Part shown: piece by piece, positions 47,480 to 59,669 of the stretch
Position numbering within the stretch: position 1 is the first letter of the stretch
Layout: every line of letters starts with the position of its first letter
NCBI GenBank assembly: GCA_026874595.1
Contig: CM049314.1
Location: 17,788,729 to 17,852,728 of the forward strand
Length of the DNA stretch: 64,000 bases
Direction of reading: 5' to 3'
From: Sipunculus nudus
Taxonomy: Eukaryota; Annelida; Sipuncula; Golfingiida; Sipunculidae
Translations under genes and position numbers: made by a program
The notes under the pieces: model-generated
The model's database searches: none
The model's input: the letters and a program-made list of their open reading frames with translations, nothing else
What the model was told of the DNA's origin: nothing

Positions 47480-48698
47480 TACTGCCGCTGTCGGTCAATC
47501 TGCCGCTCCGTCCTCGCACTGCTCGGTCGTACCCTCTGAGCGCTTTCTTACTGTCGTCCGATCGCTCAAAGATCAGGGGTTTTCAAGCCGGTTGCAGCTT
47601 TTGCAGCGGCTCCCCGTAGACGATCTTCCGACCGTGTGTATGACTCCCGCTGGCTCATCTTCTCTCGATGGGCCAGGGAGCAACATATAGATCCACTGGA
47701 TCCACCTGTCCAGTCGCTCCTTGAATTCCTCCTGCATTTATTGCAGGATAAACGTTGATCCTTCCCCACTATTCCCGGCTATCGGGCGGCTCTTCTTTCC
47801 GTGCTTCCCCCCCTCTGTCGGGATTCGGTTCTCTGTCATCCCGTCGTTTCCGATTTTCTCCAGGGGGTCCGCGCTCGTTCGTCCCGCCCACGGTACGTAG
47901 TTCCTTCTTGGGGCCTTGACGTGGTTCTCCGACACCTCCGCGGCGCTCCTTATGAGCCGCTCAGCTCCGCGCACCTGCTCCATCTGTCGCGCAAGACAGC
48001 GTTCCTCCTGGCGCTCGCCACTGCTGGCCGTCGAGCTGAGCTTCATGCTCTCATGGCTGATCCTAAATTTTCTCAAATTGTGGCTGATGGTTCATCCGCG
48101 GACTTTCACTTTCCTCCGGACTTTTATCGTAAATCACAGTCTTACGATGACCCCCGCAATTTCTTGGCACGTTCCTGCCCTGCCAAACAGCCGTTACAGG
48201 TTCGGTGCCACGAATTGCCCCGTCCGGGCCTTAAGATACTATCTTAAGGCTACTAAATCTCTCTGGGGGGGCCGTAAGAAACTTTTTATTTCTTCAAAAT
48301 TGGGTGCAGCCGATAAAGAAATAAGTCCTATTACTACCAGTAACTGGATAAAGGCTGCTATCATCGCCGCCCATGACTCTTTACGTCCGACTGACCTACA
48401 ATCCTTCCACGTCACGGCTCATGAGGTCAGGGCTATCGCCTCATCCTTCGCTCACCTTTCGGGTGTGTCTCCTGCCGCGCTGGTCAAAATGGGTATCTGG
48501 AAGTCCCCTTCCACGTTTACTCAATTTTACCTCAAGGACGTACGCCTGCAAGACTCTGGCCTATATGCCATGGGTCCCGTGGTTGCCGCCGGCACTATCG
48601 TTAACGTCACCAGCGCAGCTTCCTCGACGTCTACTCACGTTGGGCCCTCTTCCTGCCTGCAGACGTCGTCTTCTGCTGTGGTTTCTGCCACTTGCTGA
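47480..48698 (+). pseudogene. DIRS copy 3 tyrosine recombinase, frameshifted
   Basis: N-terminal arm: VYDSRWLIFSRWAREQHIDP ending in a TGA at 47757. Catalytic part: RYVVPSWGLDVVLRHLRG, TAGRRAELHALMADPKF (first catalytic Arg, about 48026), then a frame change near 48165 to WHVPALPNSRYRFGATNCPV, RALRYYLKATKSLWGGRKKL, VTAHEVRAIASSFAHLSG (HxxR, about 48415) and STFTQFYLKDV (Tyr nucleophile, about 48527). Order and residues fit the tyrosine recombinases of DIRS retrotransposons, which integrate circular DNA. Confidence 0.88.
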
Positions 48699-48754
48699 CC
48701 GCGCTGTCTTCATCCTCGTCGTTCCAGGTCAGTATCTCCCTCCCTATGGTTTAT

Positions 48755-48875
48755 CTGTTTCTTCTCATTAATACAGAAAACGCTCACATCGATGTTTATG
48801 GTGAATGGTGGTTTTGTTAGTAAACGGATGTGAGCTTTTCTGTATTACAATCATCTGTCCCTCCCCCGATACTTC
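48755..48875. repeat. DIRS copy 3 internal complementary region
   Basis: TAATACAGAAAACGCTCACA..CGATGTTTA (reverse complement of the left end) is fused at about 48798 to GTGAATGGTGGTTTTGTTAG and on to TTTTCTGTATTA (reverse complement of the right end, 49020-49073). This fused copy of both tips defines DIRS elements. Confidence 0.9.
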
Positions 48876-48890
48876 CTACTTCGCCCTCGA

Positions 48891-49093
48891 ATAATGTGGC
48901 TCTACCAAAGCGAGGCATGACCTAGATACCGAGAATGAGGCGGAAGTGGGCGATGATAGGCCTACTCAGGGAAAATTTTGTAGGTGGAGCTTCTGGCGTG
49001 TGAATACTAACAGAGAATATTCTCATTAATACAGAAAAGCTCACATCCCTTTACTAACAAAACCACCATTCACGGGGAGGGGAATGGGGGGGT
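48891..49093. repeat. DIRS copy 3 right inverted terminal repeat and tip
   Basis: Reverse complement of the left repeat from AATAATGTGGCTCTACC to CATTAATACAGAAAAGC, then a unique tip with ACCACCATTCACGGGG and a G run. Confidence 0.88.
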
Positions 49094-49846
49094 TCTCAGA
49101 CTCCACTGTATTGTAATGCTGTTAAATCACAAGCAGACGTAAATGTAGGCTGCTGTGAAGCACATTCCAGACAAGTGCCTCTTGGTGCCCTTTGATATAA
49201 CCTTTTCACGCCCTTTAAAACTGTGTAATTTTGTATTTTTGCCTCCCCCCCCCCCCCCCATTCATTTTTCTCACTTCAAATTCATGTAGACTGCATGATA
49301 GTGGCAATCATTGCATTGGTTTTGACAGACATAATTTTTATCATGTCAGTAAAAAGTGGAACATAAATAAAAAGAAAGCGCAAAACTAGTTATTCAAGCC
49401 AGAAGTTTGATTTTGCAGCAAAGTAGAGCAATGCTGTCTCCAAGTGTGGATGCTGTTGTTTCCATAGTCCAACAGTGAATTAGAAAAAGTTCATTTATGT
49501 TCCATCTCATTTAATGGATGTTGTACAAGCTCCTGCACAGATGCTGGCCCACATACCAAGATCAGATTGTACTCTCTGGAACTTCATCAAGTGTTCCACT
49601 TGCTCCATGGTGCTGAGAAATGAAAATGTAGCAGGGCAACGTGCATTTTTGGTTGTTGAATATTATCCACATTTATGCATGAAGAACAATATCCACAATT
49701 AAGTCTGTGGTCACCAGTGTATGCAGGGAGATTTTTCTTTAGAGTGTTAGAGCTTTCTCCTGTCTGTAATTTATTATAGGTGATATTTTGATTCAAAACA
49801 GTGGTGAGAAAATGATTAACGGGAAATTATTTTTTATTTAATTTAG
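49094..49846. other. RB1 intron, no other gene
   Basis: A poly-C run at about 49246-49259. No coding or repeat signal. Confidence 0.5.
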
Positions 49847-49908
49847 GGCTCCAGTGACTCCCCTGCGCAGCAGATGGCAGCACCTGCAACTGGGTCACCA
49901 GTGTATTC
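49847..49908 (+). CDS. RB1: RB1 exon (C-terminal region)
   Basis: Acceptor TTTAATTTAG, donor GTAAGT, 62 bases, phase 0 in, phase 2 out. Encodes GSSDSPAQQMAAPATGSPVY plus a split Ser. Low-complexity, with SP sites; similarity to human is by position and SP motif only. Confidence 0.8.
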
Positions 49909-50632
49909 GTAAGTGCAGTAGAACATTGTGTATCCATACCTTCATTTGTGTAAAATTTTTACATCCACTCCCCACAAGACTTGAGGTCCAAATCCCCTTA
50001 AAATCTGCTTGATTTAAATAGTTATTGGATTTTAGTAATCAGTAAAACACTATACAAGTATACACTGTATGGACCTGCAGATAAGAATACTGAGAAAAAA
50101 CAAAACACACTTTGAAATTTTGCCTGATGACCACTCCTGCAAAATGACCAGTCTGTTATCATAAGAACAATCCACTGTCACTTGACCACCCCTGTTCACA
50201 TGACGAACACAATCACATGACCATTCAACTGTCCCATGTCCCATCCACTTGACATGTGACCAGCCCACTGTCATATGTGCATTCCAGTGTCACATGACTA
50301 GCCCCTGTCACATGAGTATTCAAATACCACATGACCAGCCCACTGTCACATGACCAACCTACTTCCTTGACCAGTGTTGGCCTGCTTGATATTTTAAATT
50401 TTACAAAGCCCATCAGTACCATCTGGGAGACACAATGAATCTTATTGGTCAAAGAGGTCATGTAAGCCAGATCATGCTGTTCCAAGATCTAGAAAGTCAG
50501 TATTTCGATAAACATCTACACATTTTGACCCAGGGTTAGCAAGATGTGCTCTATCAAAATCCAGAAAGTTAATGTTGTTACAAACATTGATCATGACCAG
50601 ACATGTTGAACACCAGTTTCTTTGTGTTTCAG
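49909..50632. other. RB1 intron with a short CACATGACCA-type minisatellite
   Basis: 50125-50360 carries about seven diverged repeats of ATGACCA..CCACTGTCACATGA-type segments spaced 25-40 bases. No gene. Confidence 0.65.
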
Positions 50633-50753
50633 GCTACCAGGTAAAAATAACTTCTACATTTCCCCCATGAAGGAATCTCCTTTCAAGATAGCATCCCCGT
50701 CTCAGATGACACCCAAGTCTCGGCAGCTGTACAACTTTGGAGAAGGAATTGGG
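50633..50753 (+). CDS. RB1: RB1 exon (C-terminal CDK-site cluster)
   Basis: Acceptor TTGTGTTTCAG, donor GTAAGA, 121 bases, completes Ser, phase 0 out. Encodes LPGKNNFYISPMKESPFKIA then SPSQMTPKSRQLYNFGEGIG. Matches human NIYISPLKSPYKI and TKMTPRSR, including the phosphorylation sites equivalent to human Ser807, Ser811 and Thr826. A strong RB1 (not p107/p130) signature. Confidence 0.97.
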
Positions 50754-52126
50754 GTAAGACTGTCCAAATCTATACTGGTCATTTTATTTATATGTATATA
50801 TGATAAGTTTTATGATAACTAAAATACAGTAAATTCTGTAAGTTATATGATAATTAAAATACTGTATTTATATTAGCTGCCTGCTGACAGGCTGCATATT
50901 GTTTACACTTTGTTTAGTAATACAGTGAAACTCCTACTTGCGGACAACTCAGTAAGGCGGACAACTCACTAATGCGGACACTAAATCTCAGTCCCTTCAA
51001 TTTTGTTAACATAAACTCAGTAAAGCAGACAACTCACTATCTGGGACAACGGACAAACTTTTCCGTCCCGCCAGCATATCCAGTACATATAACGACCCTC
51101 TAAAGTGGACAGACATCGCAAGTTCTATTTTTGTTTATATTTTGCCGGGAGATGGCGCTCCGAGGTCATAACCTCATATGACTTGTTTTGGTCAAAGCGA
51201 CAGCCCAGAGACAAGCTAATTAGGTGAACCATTGGAATGTTATATGTAAATATACAGTATCAAAGTTGTTGTTTATTTCTATAAATCTGTTGATAACACA
51301 ATTATTATTAAATTAAGATTGGCAGGTCAGTTAGGAAAAAATAAGCTTTTAAACTTAAAAAGCTTTTCATTGGACAAGGGCACAATCAAAGACTGCCATT
51401 CATGCTTTTTGATTGGCGTCCGGCCAGGGGAGCCGTAATTATGGTTTGTGACAGTTTGCACTTTGTTATGGCGAATGCGTGGTGAAGACTATATCCTTTA
51501 ACAAATAATCAAGCTGCCCGGATGCTGTCAATAATCAATCTTCAATATGCCTAGTACAACACATCCATGAACTGCCTCTTGCTCAGAAGATGAAGCATGG
51601 TATGTCGAAGTGAAACTGCCAAGATTAGTTTGCGAGGCCTAGCTAATCTTTGTCTTTCTAATTTTTTTATCAACAATTATATTTTATAAATTGCAAGTGC
51701 ATATTTAAGCTATTTTGAAAATGATTTAAATCAAATTTATGTAGCCTATTTCAAATTAGGCGTACATTTAATGAAAATATAGTTATATCAGAAACATTCA
51801 ATGAAGAATTGATACAATATGCCAAACTCCTCTAAACAGGACAACCCACTAATACGGAAAAAATCCTCCAGTCCCTTTGGTGTCCAGCTTAGGGGAGTTT
51901 CACTGTACTTATAATATCGCATTATATTAATGATAAAAAAATTATAATGATATCAATAATATTTATATATTTATATAATATATATAATATAAAAATATAT
52001 AACATTTATATCAACAGTCTGTTGACAAGCTTCATATCCTTTCCACTTGATGCATTTTAAATCAATAATGCATGTATTCTTAAAATTAAGACAATAATAT
52101 TGATAATAAATTATTTACATGAACAG
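50754..52126. other. RB1 intron holding a TIR element
   Basis: Mostly the element 50923-51905; the remaining 220 bases before the next exon are (AT)-rich with ATATATAT runs. No gene. Confidence 0.65.
50923..51905. mobile_element. TA-flanked terminal-inverted-repeat element (MITE-like)
   Basis: TA CAGTGAAACTCC at the left and GGAGTTTCACTG TA at the right, a good inverted repeat with TA duplication. Subterminal AGGCGGACAACTCACTAATG and ACAACCCACTAATACGG-like motifs repeat near both ends. 983 bases, no transposase frame. Ends of the form CAGTG(A)AAC with TA duplication fit the pogo/Tigger branch of Tc1/mariner; the superfamily is inferred. Confidence 0.75.
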
Positions 52127-52245
52127 TCTGCTGACAAACTACGAAATATCAATGAGGCTGTACGAGCGCACAAGAGGAAGTCTGATGGTGACTATGTCAT
52201 CAAGGGGAAGAAACGCCTGCAGTACCATGTGAAAGACGATAACAG
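52127..52245 (+). CDS. RB1: RB1 exon (C-terminal, nuclear-localisation-like)
   Basis: Acceptor CATGAACAG, donor GTGGGT, 119 bases, phase 0 in, phase 2 out. Encodes SADKLRNINEAVRAHKRKSD then GDYVIKGKKRLQYHVKDDN. Aligns with human SEKFQKINQMV...LKRSAE...LKKLRFD; basic clusters KRK and KGKKR fit a bipartite nuclear signal. Confidence 0.93.
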
Positions 52246-52817
52246 GTGGGTCAGGTGTTGGTAAACAAACTAAGTGTAATTAACAGGTAAGTAGTAAATT
52301 GGAAGTGTGATGATTAAAACTCAGGTGGGACATTTCTTGCCATAAGTTTGGTCAGAATTTGCAAAGAGGTTCTTTACAATTGTGACTGATATGTGTTGAC
52401 AGTGAAGCCATTATGTCACAGGTCATTATTGTTAGCTGTGTAGCATGACCCATGGGTCAATGAATACTGAAAACGCGCATATTTCAAGGTGTTCAGAAGG
52501 ACAAGGTATCAAATGTCAAGTCCTAATTATAGTTGGGTGTAACAGCTGAAACCTGTTCAGTGTGTTTTTTGAGAAACCATGCAGTGTTCTCTGCCCACAA
52601 GTCTGATTTTTACACACGTTTTACATTATATAGTATTTACCTCTAACAATGCTTTACAGGAAAAAGATTGGTGCTTATCTCTTATTAATCATAAATGGCA
52701 TTTTCCGTTTAATGTATAACAAATATTCCTTGATCTATATGTGTCTTTTCACTGTGTAAGTCATCATTGGAATGTTGTGGCTAACTTTTTCTCACTGTTT
52801 CCTCTCCTTGCTTTCAG
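52246..52817. other. RB1 intron with a solo family C 3' end
   Basis: AGCATGACCCATGGGTCAAT at about 52444-52463 matches the family C terminal palindrome; no 5' end found. Otherwise unremarkable. Confidence 0.5.
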
Positions 52818-52899
52818 TGACTCCATAAACATGAGTGACGTTATAGTTGTCAAGAGGACGGCACAAACCACACCAAAGAAACCCAGCTGGTCTTCCTGA
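52818..52899 (+). CDS. RB1: RB1 last coding exon
   Basis: Acceptor TGCTTTCAG, completes Ser, then 26 codons (DSINMSDVIVVKRTAQTTPK then KPSWSS) and TGA at 52897-52899. Short C-terminal tail typical of RB proteins. Confidence 0.93.
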
Positions 52900-53063
52900 T
52901 GTCCCAGACTCCATGCTGCTCATCTGCCAACTCTGGTTCCTTGTTGAATAACTTATCTTCATGTTTATTGTTACAGTATTCATGTTGTCATGTTTTGTAT
53001 AGTTCCTTACAGTCAGAGTGAGAACAATATATAAGGTCAGACTGGATGGTAGATTTCCTATAT

Positions 53064-53069
53064 AATAAA
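53064..53069 (+). terminator. Likely RB1 polyadenylation signal
   Basis: AATAAA 165 bases after the stop, in TATATAATAAAGTAAGTTG. The first canonical hexamer downstream of the stop codon; a second AATAAA occurs near 53231. Confidence 0.6.
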
Positions 53070-53099
53070 GTAAGTTGTGTCTGTGTATTTGCATAGGAT

Positions 53100-53858
53100 A
53101 ACATATTGTAAAGAAGTTTGAGGAATTAACAGGTTATGTTGGAGGTGATATATCATCACACACAAGACAGCTCACATAAACGTTAACTGATATGTTTTAT
53201 TGAGCACATTTTCAGTTGTGTATTTTTGTAAAAATAAACTAATATTAAGGTAAGACTAAGAATTACATGATTAATATAGAGCATATACAGAATTCTATCT
53301 TCAGTATTATAAACGAGGTATGTTGACCAATCAGTATACATGTACTTAATCCAAACAACTTGGTCTCTGATGATGCAACCTTTTCTCAAAAACACATACA
53401 TTTGATATGGTAAGATTAATGGTAATGTATTAAGGTTTTAAAGAGGAAATTTCTGGATGCTGAAATGTGTAGTCGTATTCTGATACAGATGCCTTGTTTA
53501 CTGTATACTATGATTAGTTATGTTTAAGTGAATTTTCACGATTTTTCCTCTTGTCAGATACAAACAGGTTCCATGTTTGTATCTAACCTCCCAGAAATCT
53601 GTACTGAGTGCATGAATGGTACACTGAGTGTATAAATACATATATTTGATGTATTAATACATTTATTTCATTTCGAGCTGGAAGTTTTCCTTGATTTTGA
53701 TATATTGTCAAAACTGACAAAATTCAAGGGAGCTTCAAACAAGTGAAAAATCTTTTCCATTTTTGACAGACAATAAGATATAACTGGTAATATTTATTAA
53801 GTCAGTCCTTGATTTATAGGTAACATAAAAGATATAATATTTATATTTATAATAATTT
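53100..53858. other. Intergenic, no gene
   Basis: AT-rich DNA after RB1, nothing recognised. Confidence 0.5.
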
Positions 53859-54790
53859 TTAGCTCAGCTGACTTTCAGTCATGCTGGGCTATAGCGGTGG
53901 GTCTTTGTCCGTGTGTCCTTCCGTCTGTCTGTCTGGCCGTCCGTCCTTTAGCAGGGCACGAATTGACATACAGCTCACCTACCAACAGGGGAAGAACCAT
54001 AATTATTTTGAGGTCAAAGGTCAAGGTCACAGAACCAATTTCTTTTAAAAGCCTGTGGATGCATTTTAAGCCAAACCTTTCATCCCAATTCTTTGATCTT
54101 TCACATATAGCTCACCTACTAAGTGGGAGAAGAATCCTATAGATGTTGAGGTCACAAGGTCAGAGGTCAGGGTCACAGGATCCACTTCTTTGAAAAGGTT
54201 GTGGACACATTTCAAGCTAGACCTTTCATTCCAAACCTTTCAGCACTGATATCGCTTCTCTGCCAACAGGGGAAAAGACCTGTTGATTTTGAGGTCAAAG
54301 GTCAAGTTCACAGCACCCTCTTCTAGCATGGAGTCATTTTCAGGCAGACTTTTCAATCTATACTTTCCATCTGTCATATATGGCTTACCTACCAATAGGG
54401 GAATAAGCCTATTGATGTTGAATTCAAAAGGTCAAAGGTCAAGGTCACAATATTGTTCTAAATGCTTGTGAACATATTTCAAGTGAAACTGTTCAACCCA
54501 AACCTTCAGTCTTTCACATATGCCACATCTATGCATCACTGAATGTGATTCAAACTTTATATTTATGGGTCTTTTTGCATGAAGAAATAACTAATTGATT
54601 TTGAGGTCAGCTGGTCAGGAGGTTAAAGGTTGCAGGTCTAAGTTATTCACTCATTGGTTGCCAAGTAATTACACCCGGCCAGATGTAAGTGGTTAGTAGT
54701 TACCCATCATTTAGAAAGAATCCAGTTGATATGTGGGCAAAAGGCCAAGGTCATAGGTCAGGGATGTTCACAATAACTTATTTTGTAGAC
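53859..54790. mobile_element. Family C copy 3, 3' truncated
   Basis: Begins TTAGCTCAGCTGACTTTCAG with the same 5' hairpin as copy 1 and runs parallel to it (CATACAGCTCACCTACCAAC, GGTCAAAGGTCAAGGTCAC, CACATATGCCACATCTATGC). The similarity fades at about 54575-54790 and no TGACCCATGGGTCA 3' end follows. Non-coding. Confidence 0.7.
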
Positions 54791-54881
54791 CATCTCTATT
54801 TTTCTTGTTTAGCAATTGACAACTTAAATAAGTGACTGTTCACATATAACCAGTCACACTATGTGGAATCATAGACCTGGG

Positions 54882-55146
54882 CTTGACATTAACTTTTAAA
54901 AGTGCTTGCCCAGTCAGGCAAGTAACATCTAACTTTTACTTGCCCTACATGAATTTTTACTTGCCCATCAAAAATCATTGATTGTATATAAGAACACAAA
55001 CATCCTCTTTCAGGCCTATAGATAAAGGTTTTTGTCAGACCCACTTGCCCAGTGAGGTAAGTAGAAGGTGACTTTTAGTTGCCTTCCCTATATTTTCTGT
55101 AACTTTTACTTGCCCCAGACAAGTGGTTAACTGTTAATGTCGAACC
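54882..55146. mobile_element. Small TIR repeat (MITE-like)
   Basis: TTGACATTAACTTTTAAAAG at the left and GGTTAACTGTTAATGTCGAA at the right form imperfect inverted ends. The inside holds several ACTTTTACTTGCCC repeats in both directions. 265 bases, no coding. Confidence 0.55.
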
Positions 55147-56640
55147 TTATAGGGTGTAGATATTTATGGCTGATTTCTTTAGTTTGTTCAATCACTAAAT
55201 TCTATTTAGCTGATACAAGGCAGAACTCTCTGAACAGTTTTCCCTTTGTACAATGAATTTGTATTAAACCTGATTGATTAAACAAGATAATACCGAGACA
55301 TTGATAAAATGACCTCTGACTTTAATGATGGGGTATCAGTAATGTAGGCAGCAGTTTTATATTATGCAGAAACCATTAAATGATCTGGTATTGCACACAG
55401 TGTCACACTTGGGAAATATGTACTCTTCTAAAAAAGGGGAAATCCATTATTAGTCTTTCTGTTATCAGATGGTGGTAATGTTATCAATCTATAATATGAT
55501 TATAGATAAGTTATATTGATCATATAATTTCATATTAATTTAACATGCCCAGAGAAAGACCCCCCCCCCCCATTTTTCACTCATGATTGGAAGGGCATTC
55601 CCATAATATCTGATGCTTTACTAAAATTTAATTCAATGCAGGGACCTTCTGCTTTGCTGTCCATAAAACACACATTGGGACTTTTAGTCACATGACACCA
55701 CAAGGTCACATGATCACATGTACTCATGATCTCACGTGATATATTGGGGTGCATGTAATGCCCGTTTTCATGTATTTCTGTATTTCAGTATTTTTTTCTT
55801 TGTTGTATATAATAAGTTTGTTAAAATGATATTTATGTTTTACATAATGTATAAGTTATATATGTTGTTTAATTAGACAGATTTGTTAAGTCTTTTTATT
55901 TGCAATTTTATGTTGTGATCAAGTTACTCTTGATTTTTTTCAGGCCTAGCTGATGTAACGTGATCTCACATATATTATTCACTAACATAAAACAATTATT
56001 ATAAAAAATAAAATGATTGTTCAAAATAATCATGCCAATAATGAAGTAATATTACCCAGCAATGTATTTACCAGTCTTAGCATTTTTGATTTGTGAATAT
56101 TATTTGTCGTATTAGGTTCATGTGAGCCTTTCAATGTAATGAGTACATAATGTTCTTAATTTAAGATATGTCTGAGCTGTTGAGCTCAAATTGAAAGCAA
56201 TAAATATTTCATCATGCATTTGAACTTTTGTGTTTTCGCTATTTTTAGCTCCCCTACAGGCGGTCAGCAGGGTAGGATATGGGTCATCCGTCTGCTGCTT
56301 TTCCAGGCAGTCACGTGAAAAGTTGTCATGAAATATTTTGTTTTATTGCTTTTCATTGTATTATTATGGTCAAAGCTACAGCAAAATGACCTTTGACCCT
56401 TCCACCACAGGTCTTTTTTACTCAAAACTTACTTCTTCCAGTTAGGAATAAGTGCGACGACATGGACTACTTGTTTCAAATGTCAAACGTTAAAAATAAA
56501 AGTTTTGGCGTTTTGGCGCCCGACTAATGTTTGTCTGTACACTTGGTTACGACCAAAGGCGCTCTGGCTTTGGTTGAACCAGTGGTGGGATCAAGCTGAA
56601 CTGAGAACGGTTGTTGTTTCTACGGAGAAAGAAGGGGGTA
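55147..56640. other. Intergenic, no gene
   Basis: AT-rich; poly-C at about 55560-55570. TTTAGCTCCCCTACAGGCGG near 56247 looks like the 5' tip of another dispersed repeat, but no matching 3' end was found. Confidence 0.45.
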
Positions 56641-56686
56641 TATACGGAAGCGTATTGCTGCCACCTAGTTAAAGAAAAATAAATTA

Positions 56687-56836
56687 TTTATCTCGTACGT
56701 ACGACATACTATCTCGTAGGTACGACATACTATCTCGTACGTACGACATATTATCTCGTACATACGACAGACTATTTCGTACGTACGACATATTATCTCA
56801 CACGTACGACATACTATCTCGTACGTACGACATAAT
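56687..56836. repeat. 21-bp tandem repeats, left arm of foldback element
   Basis: About seven copies of ATCTCGTACGTACGACATAC-type units. The core TCGTACGTACGA is its own reverse complement. Some units are mutated (AGGTACG, ACATACG, ACACGTACG). Confidence 0.92.
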
Positions 56837-58185
56837 AACTTACGGTTCTGATTCATAGACTACACAACTGTTATGTTAAATAATGTAAGTTTTCACATTA
56901 ACTATATATACGTCTCCACCTCCTTGCAAACCGCTGGACCACCAACACGCACATATATGTATTTATTTATAGTATATATTTGAATGCTATTCGATTCACA
57001 TTTTTTTGTGTGTCCAGGTTTCTGTTATATTTCAAGCAAGCGAAATATACATCATATCGTCTGACAGTCATATACAGAACTCTCATTTTATGACAGGTGA
57101 TTTAATAATGTTAGCAGTATATGATGTTATGATAGTGAGCCTGTCATAATGTTAATGAGAAACAAATCTTACCTTTGCCAAACTGAAACTACTTTTTGGA
57201 GAAAGAAGGGTTCGGACAAGAGGTACAGCTCCCAAATAGCCTGATTTTAAGAATGGATATTTGTGGGGCAGGTTTCTAATTTTTTAAACTGATCTTTCTA
57301 AGAACTAGATTTTTACATAACGCATCGTGTAGTTGATCTTTTAAACTATTTAATGCAAATACAGCCATTGATATGATTGGTGGGTAGCTGAACAGACAAC
57401 GATTCACTTAATGGGGTACGTATAATTTTTATTTTGAACTAAATTATAAAAAATATATATATATATATATATATATTGAAAATTATCATGGACGTGCGAT
57501 TAATCTGTGACAGAAGAATACGAAATTCTAAAATACGTCTTAACCTCGTATGTCAGGCTGAAGTGGTTGTAAAATCTACATCTCAGATTTGTCTCATTTG
57601 CGGATTGGTATAAGGACTTGTATGTGGTACATGTGCGTTTAACTCGCCCTTCTGTAAACGGCATGAAGTTCACCTTATGGGATCAAGCAATTCGTTTCAT
57701 AATATAAGAATCATGAACATCTAATGGGCATCTCTGCATTACAGAACCTCTTAGTCTATATGTGTCTGTTAAGTGTTTACATAAGGCCGGGTGACCAGAG
57801 GAAAGATCTTGGTTGCGCACATGCGACAATTATAAAAAAAAGAAAAGAAACATGAAAGAAGAAACACCTAGAGAAGCATGAAAACCCTTGATTTGTGAAT
57901 TTATGCTGTACCACCACCAAGTGGCGTGAGCGGTGTTTGTCTCGTTTCTAAACGATTGGTCTCATTTCTAAATTGTATTTCAATTTCAAATTTGCCATAT
58001 AAGCATAGAAATACCCCGTAAGTAACAATAACTAATTGTGTCCCTTGCACATGTCGGGATATTTTATCTTGTCAAACAAGAACCTCTGATAGACATTACA
58101 TGTATTACTAATGACATTAATAGTATCCACCGGCTGAGCCATTCTAACACAGCGCTGGTATTATTTCCCAAGGCTTTCAGTCTTT

Positions 58186-58191
58186 TCACAC

Positions 58192-58222
<31 letters not shown>

Positions 58223-58225
58223 TAA

Positions 58226-58287
<62 letters not shown>
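58186..58287. repeat. Compound microsatellite (CA)n(TA)n(GA)n
   Basis: CA repeats, a short ATAAATG spacer, TA repeats, then GA repeats in direct succession, in the centre of the foldback element. Confidence 0.95.
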
Positions 58288-58292
<5 letters not shown>

Positions 58293-59479
58293 AGTTTAAA
58301 TGAAAAAAGGACCTATTTACATTTTACAAACCAGGTATTTTGAGTATACATGGAATACAATTTAGTATCCTTAAACTATTAAGGTATCTTTCTATATTTC
58401 GTTCTTCGTTTGCTTTCTCCTGTATACAAGTGGGGAAAAACTTGCCCCGGGCGCGATCAGTGAGGAAAAACAGACACCTGGGGGCCGTAAAAATAAACTC
58501 CACAAATCAAGGTTTTTCAGTCTTTTCTGGGTGTTTTTTCTTTCGTGTTTCTTCTCTGTTTTTATAATTGCCGCGTGTGCTAGACTAAGATCTTGCTTCT
58601 GATCACGCGGTCTTGTTATAATAAATAGACAAAGGTTCACTATGTTTACTCACACACAGAACCATAATAACGTATACAAAACCGATAAACAGGAGATATT
58701 AAGCCCGTGTATCGGCATGGATTTACTGAACAGCTTTCGTATTCAGCCAAAATTTAATAACGTGAGACAAAACATATTATTACAAAAGAATATGAACCTT
58801 GAGTGTCAATATAGAGGTGTCTGTAATACAGAGATGCCCGTAAGGAGAGGTTCCTGATTCATGTATTATGAAACAAAGTGCTTGATCCCATCAGTTGAAC
58901 TTCGTGCCGTTTACAGAAGGGCGAGTGACACTGTGCGTTATGTCATATATCTAGTTCTTATACAGATCAATTTTGGAATATAAGAAACCTACCCCACATA
59001 TATCAATTTTCAATTACTGACAATCAGGCTATTTGTTAGCTGAACCTCTTGTCTGAACCCTTCCTTCTCCAAAAAGTAGTTTCAATTTGACAATGGCATT
59101 ATTTTTTTCTTATTAATATTATGACAGGCTCATCATTATAACATCATACACTGCTAACAGAATTTAATTACCTATTTAAAAATGAAAGTTCTGTATATGA
59201 CTGGCAGACAACGATTCGATAAATTTCATTTCCTTGGAATATTTCCGAAACCTAGACACAAAGAAAGAATGATAAATCGAATTGCATTTAAATTTATAGT
59301 ATAAATAATGAATACATAAATAAACATATGTATTTTTTTCTTTTCAACGGTGTTCCGACGGTTTGCAAGGTGAAGATGTGTAGTTAGGGTACGAACACGC
59401 ATTATTTAACATATATATATATATTGCTTATACATGTTGGCCTGTTGTGTATTCTGTGAATCAAATGCGTAAGATTAAT

Positions 59480-59669
59480 TATGTCGTACGTACGAGATAG
59501 TATGTCGTACGTACGAGATAATATGTCGTACGTACGAGATAATTTGTCGAACGTACGAGATAATATGTCGTACGTACGAGATACTATGTCGCACGCACGA
59601 GAAAGTATGTCGTACGTACGAAGAAGTATGTCGTACGTACGAGATAGTATGTCGTGCGTACGAGATAAA
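59480..59669. repeat. 21-bp tandem repeats, right arm of foldback element
   Basis: Nine copies of TATGTCGTACGTACGAGATA-type units, the inverted counterpart of 56687-56836. Because 21 is a multiple of three, a repeated MSYVRDS-like frame stays open; this is a by-product. Confidence 0.93.

Larger units (their letters stand above)
43675..49093 (+). mobile_element. DIRS-type retrotransposon, copy 3 (most complete)
   Basis: 5.4-kb GC-rich element within the RB1 intron 43249-49846. Left end TTTTATTACGTAAACATCGA; right end ...CACGGGGAGGGGAATGGGGG. Order: left inverted terminal repeat, gag, RT-RNase H, tyrosine recombinase, internal complementary region, right inverted repeat. No target-site duplication was seen (left flank AAATGCTGA, right flank CTCAGACTCC), as expected for recombinase-mediated insertion. 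Its ends differ in sequence from copies 1 and 2, so it is a separate subfamily. Frameshifts in each ORF make it non-autonomous. Confidence 0.93.
1106..52899 (+). other. RB1: Retinoblastoma (RB1) orthologue, 3' three-quarters of the gene
   Basis: Eighteen exons with GT..AG borders join in one continuous reading frame and encode, in order, the end of the RB N-terminal domain, the linker with a TPVR motif, pocket A, spacer, pocket B and the C-terminal region. The best family signatures are TPVR followed by NTVQQL, FSFPWVL, DRHLDQILMC, FYNKIFMQ, FYISPMKESPFK and QMTPKSR, which match RB1 rather than the p107/p130 paralogues (no long pocket-B insertion, RB1-like C-terminus). By family knowledge the protein is a nuclear pocket protein that binds E2F-DP and LxCxE proteins, represses G1/S genes, and is switched off by cyclin-CDK phosphorylation; several S/T-P sites are present. 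The 5' exons are missing from the window. Introns range from about 80 bases to 21 kb and hold most of the transposons here. Confidence 0.93.
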
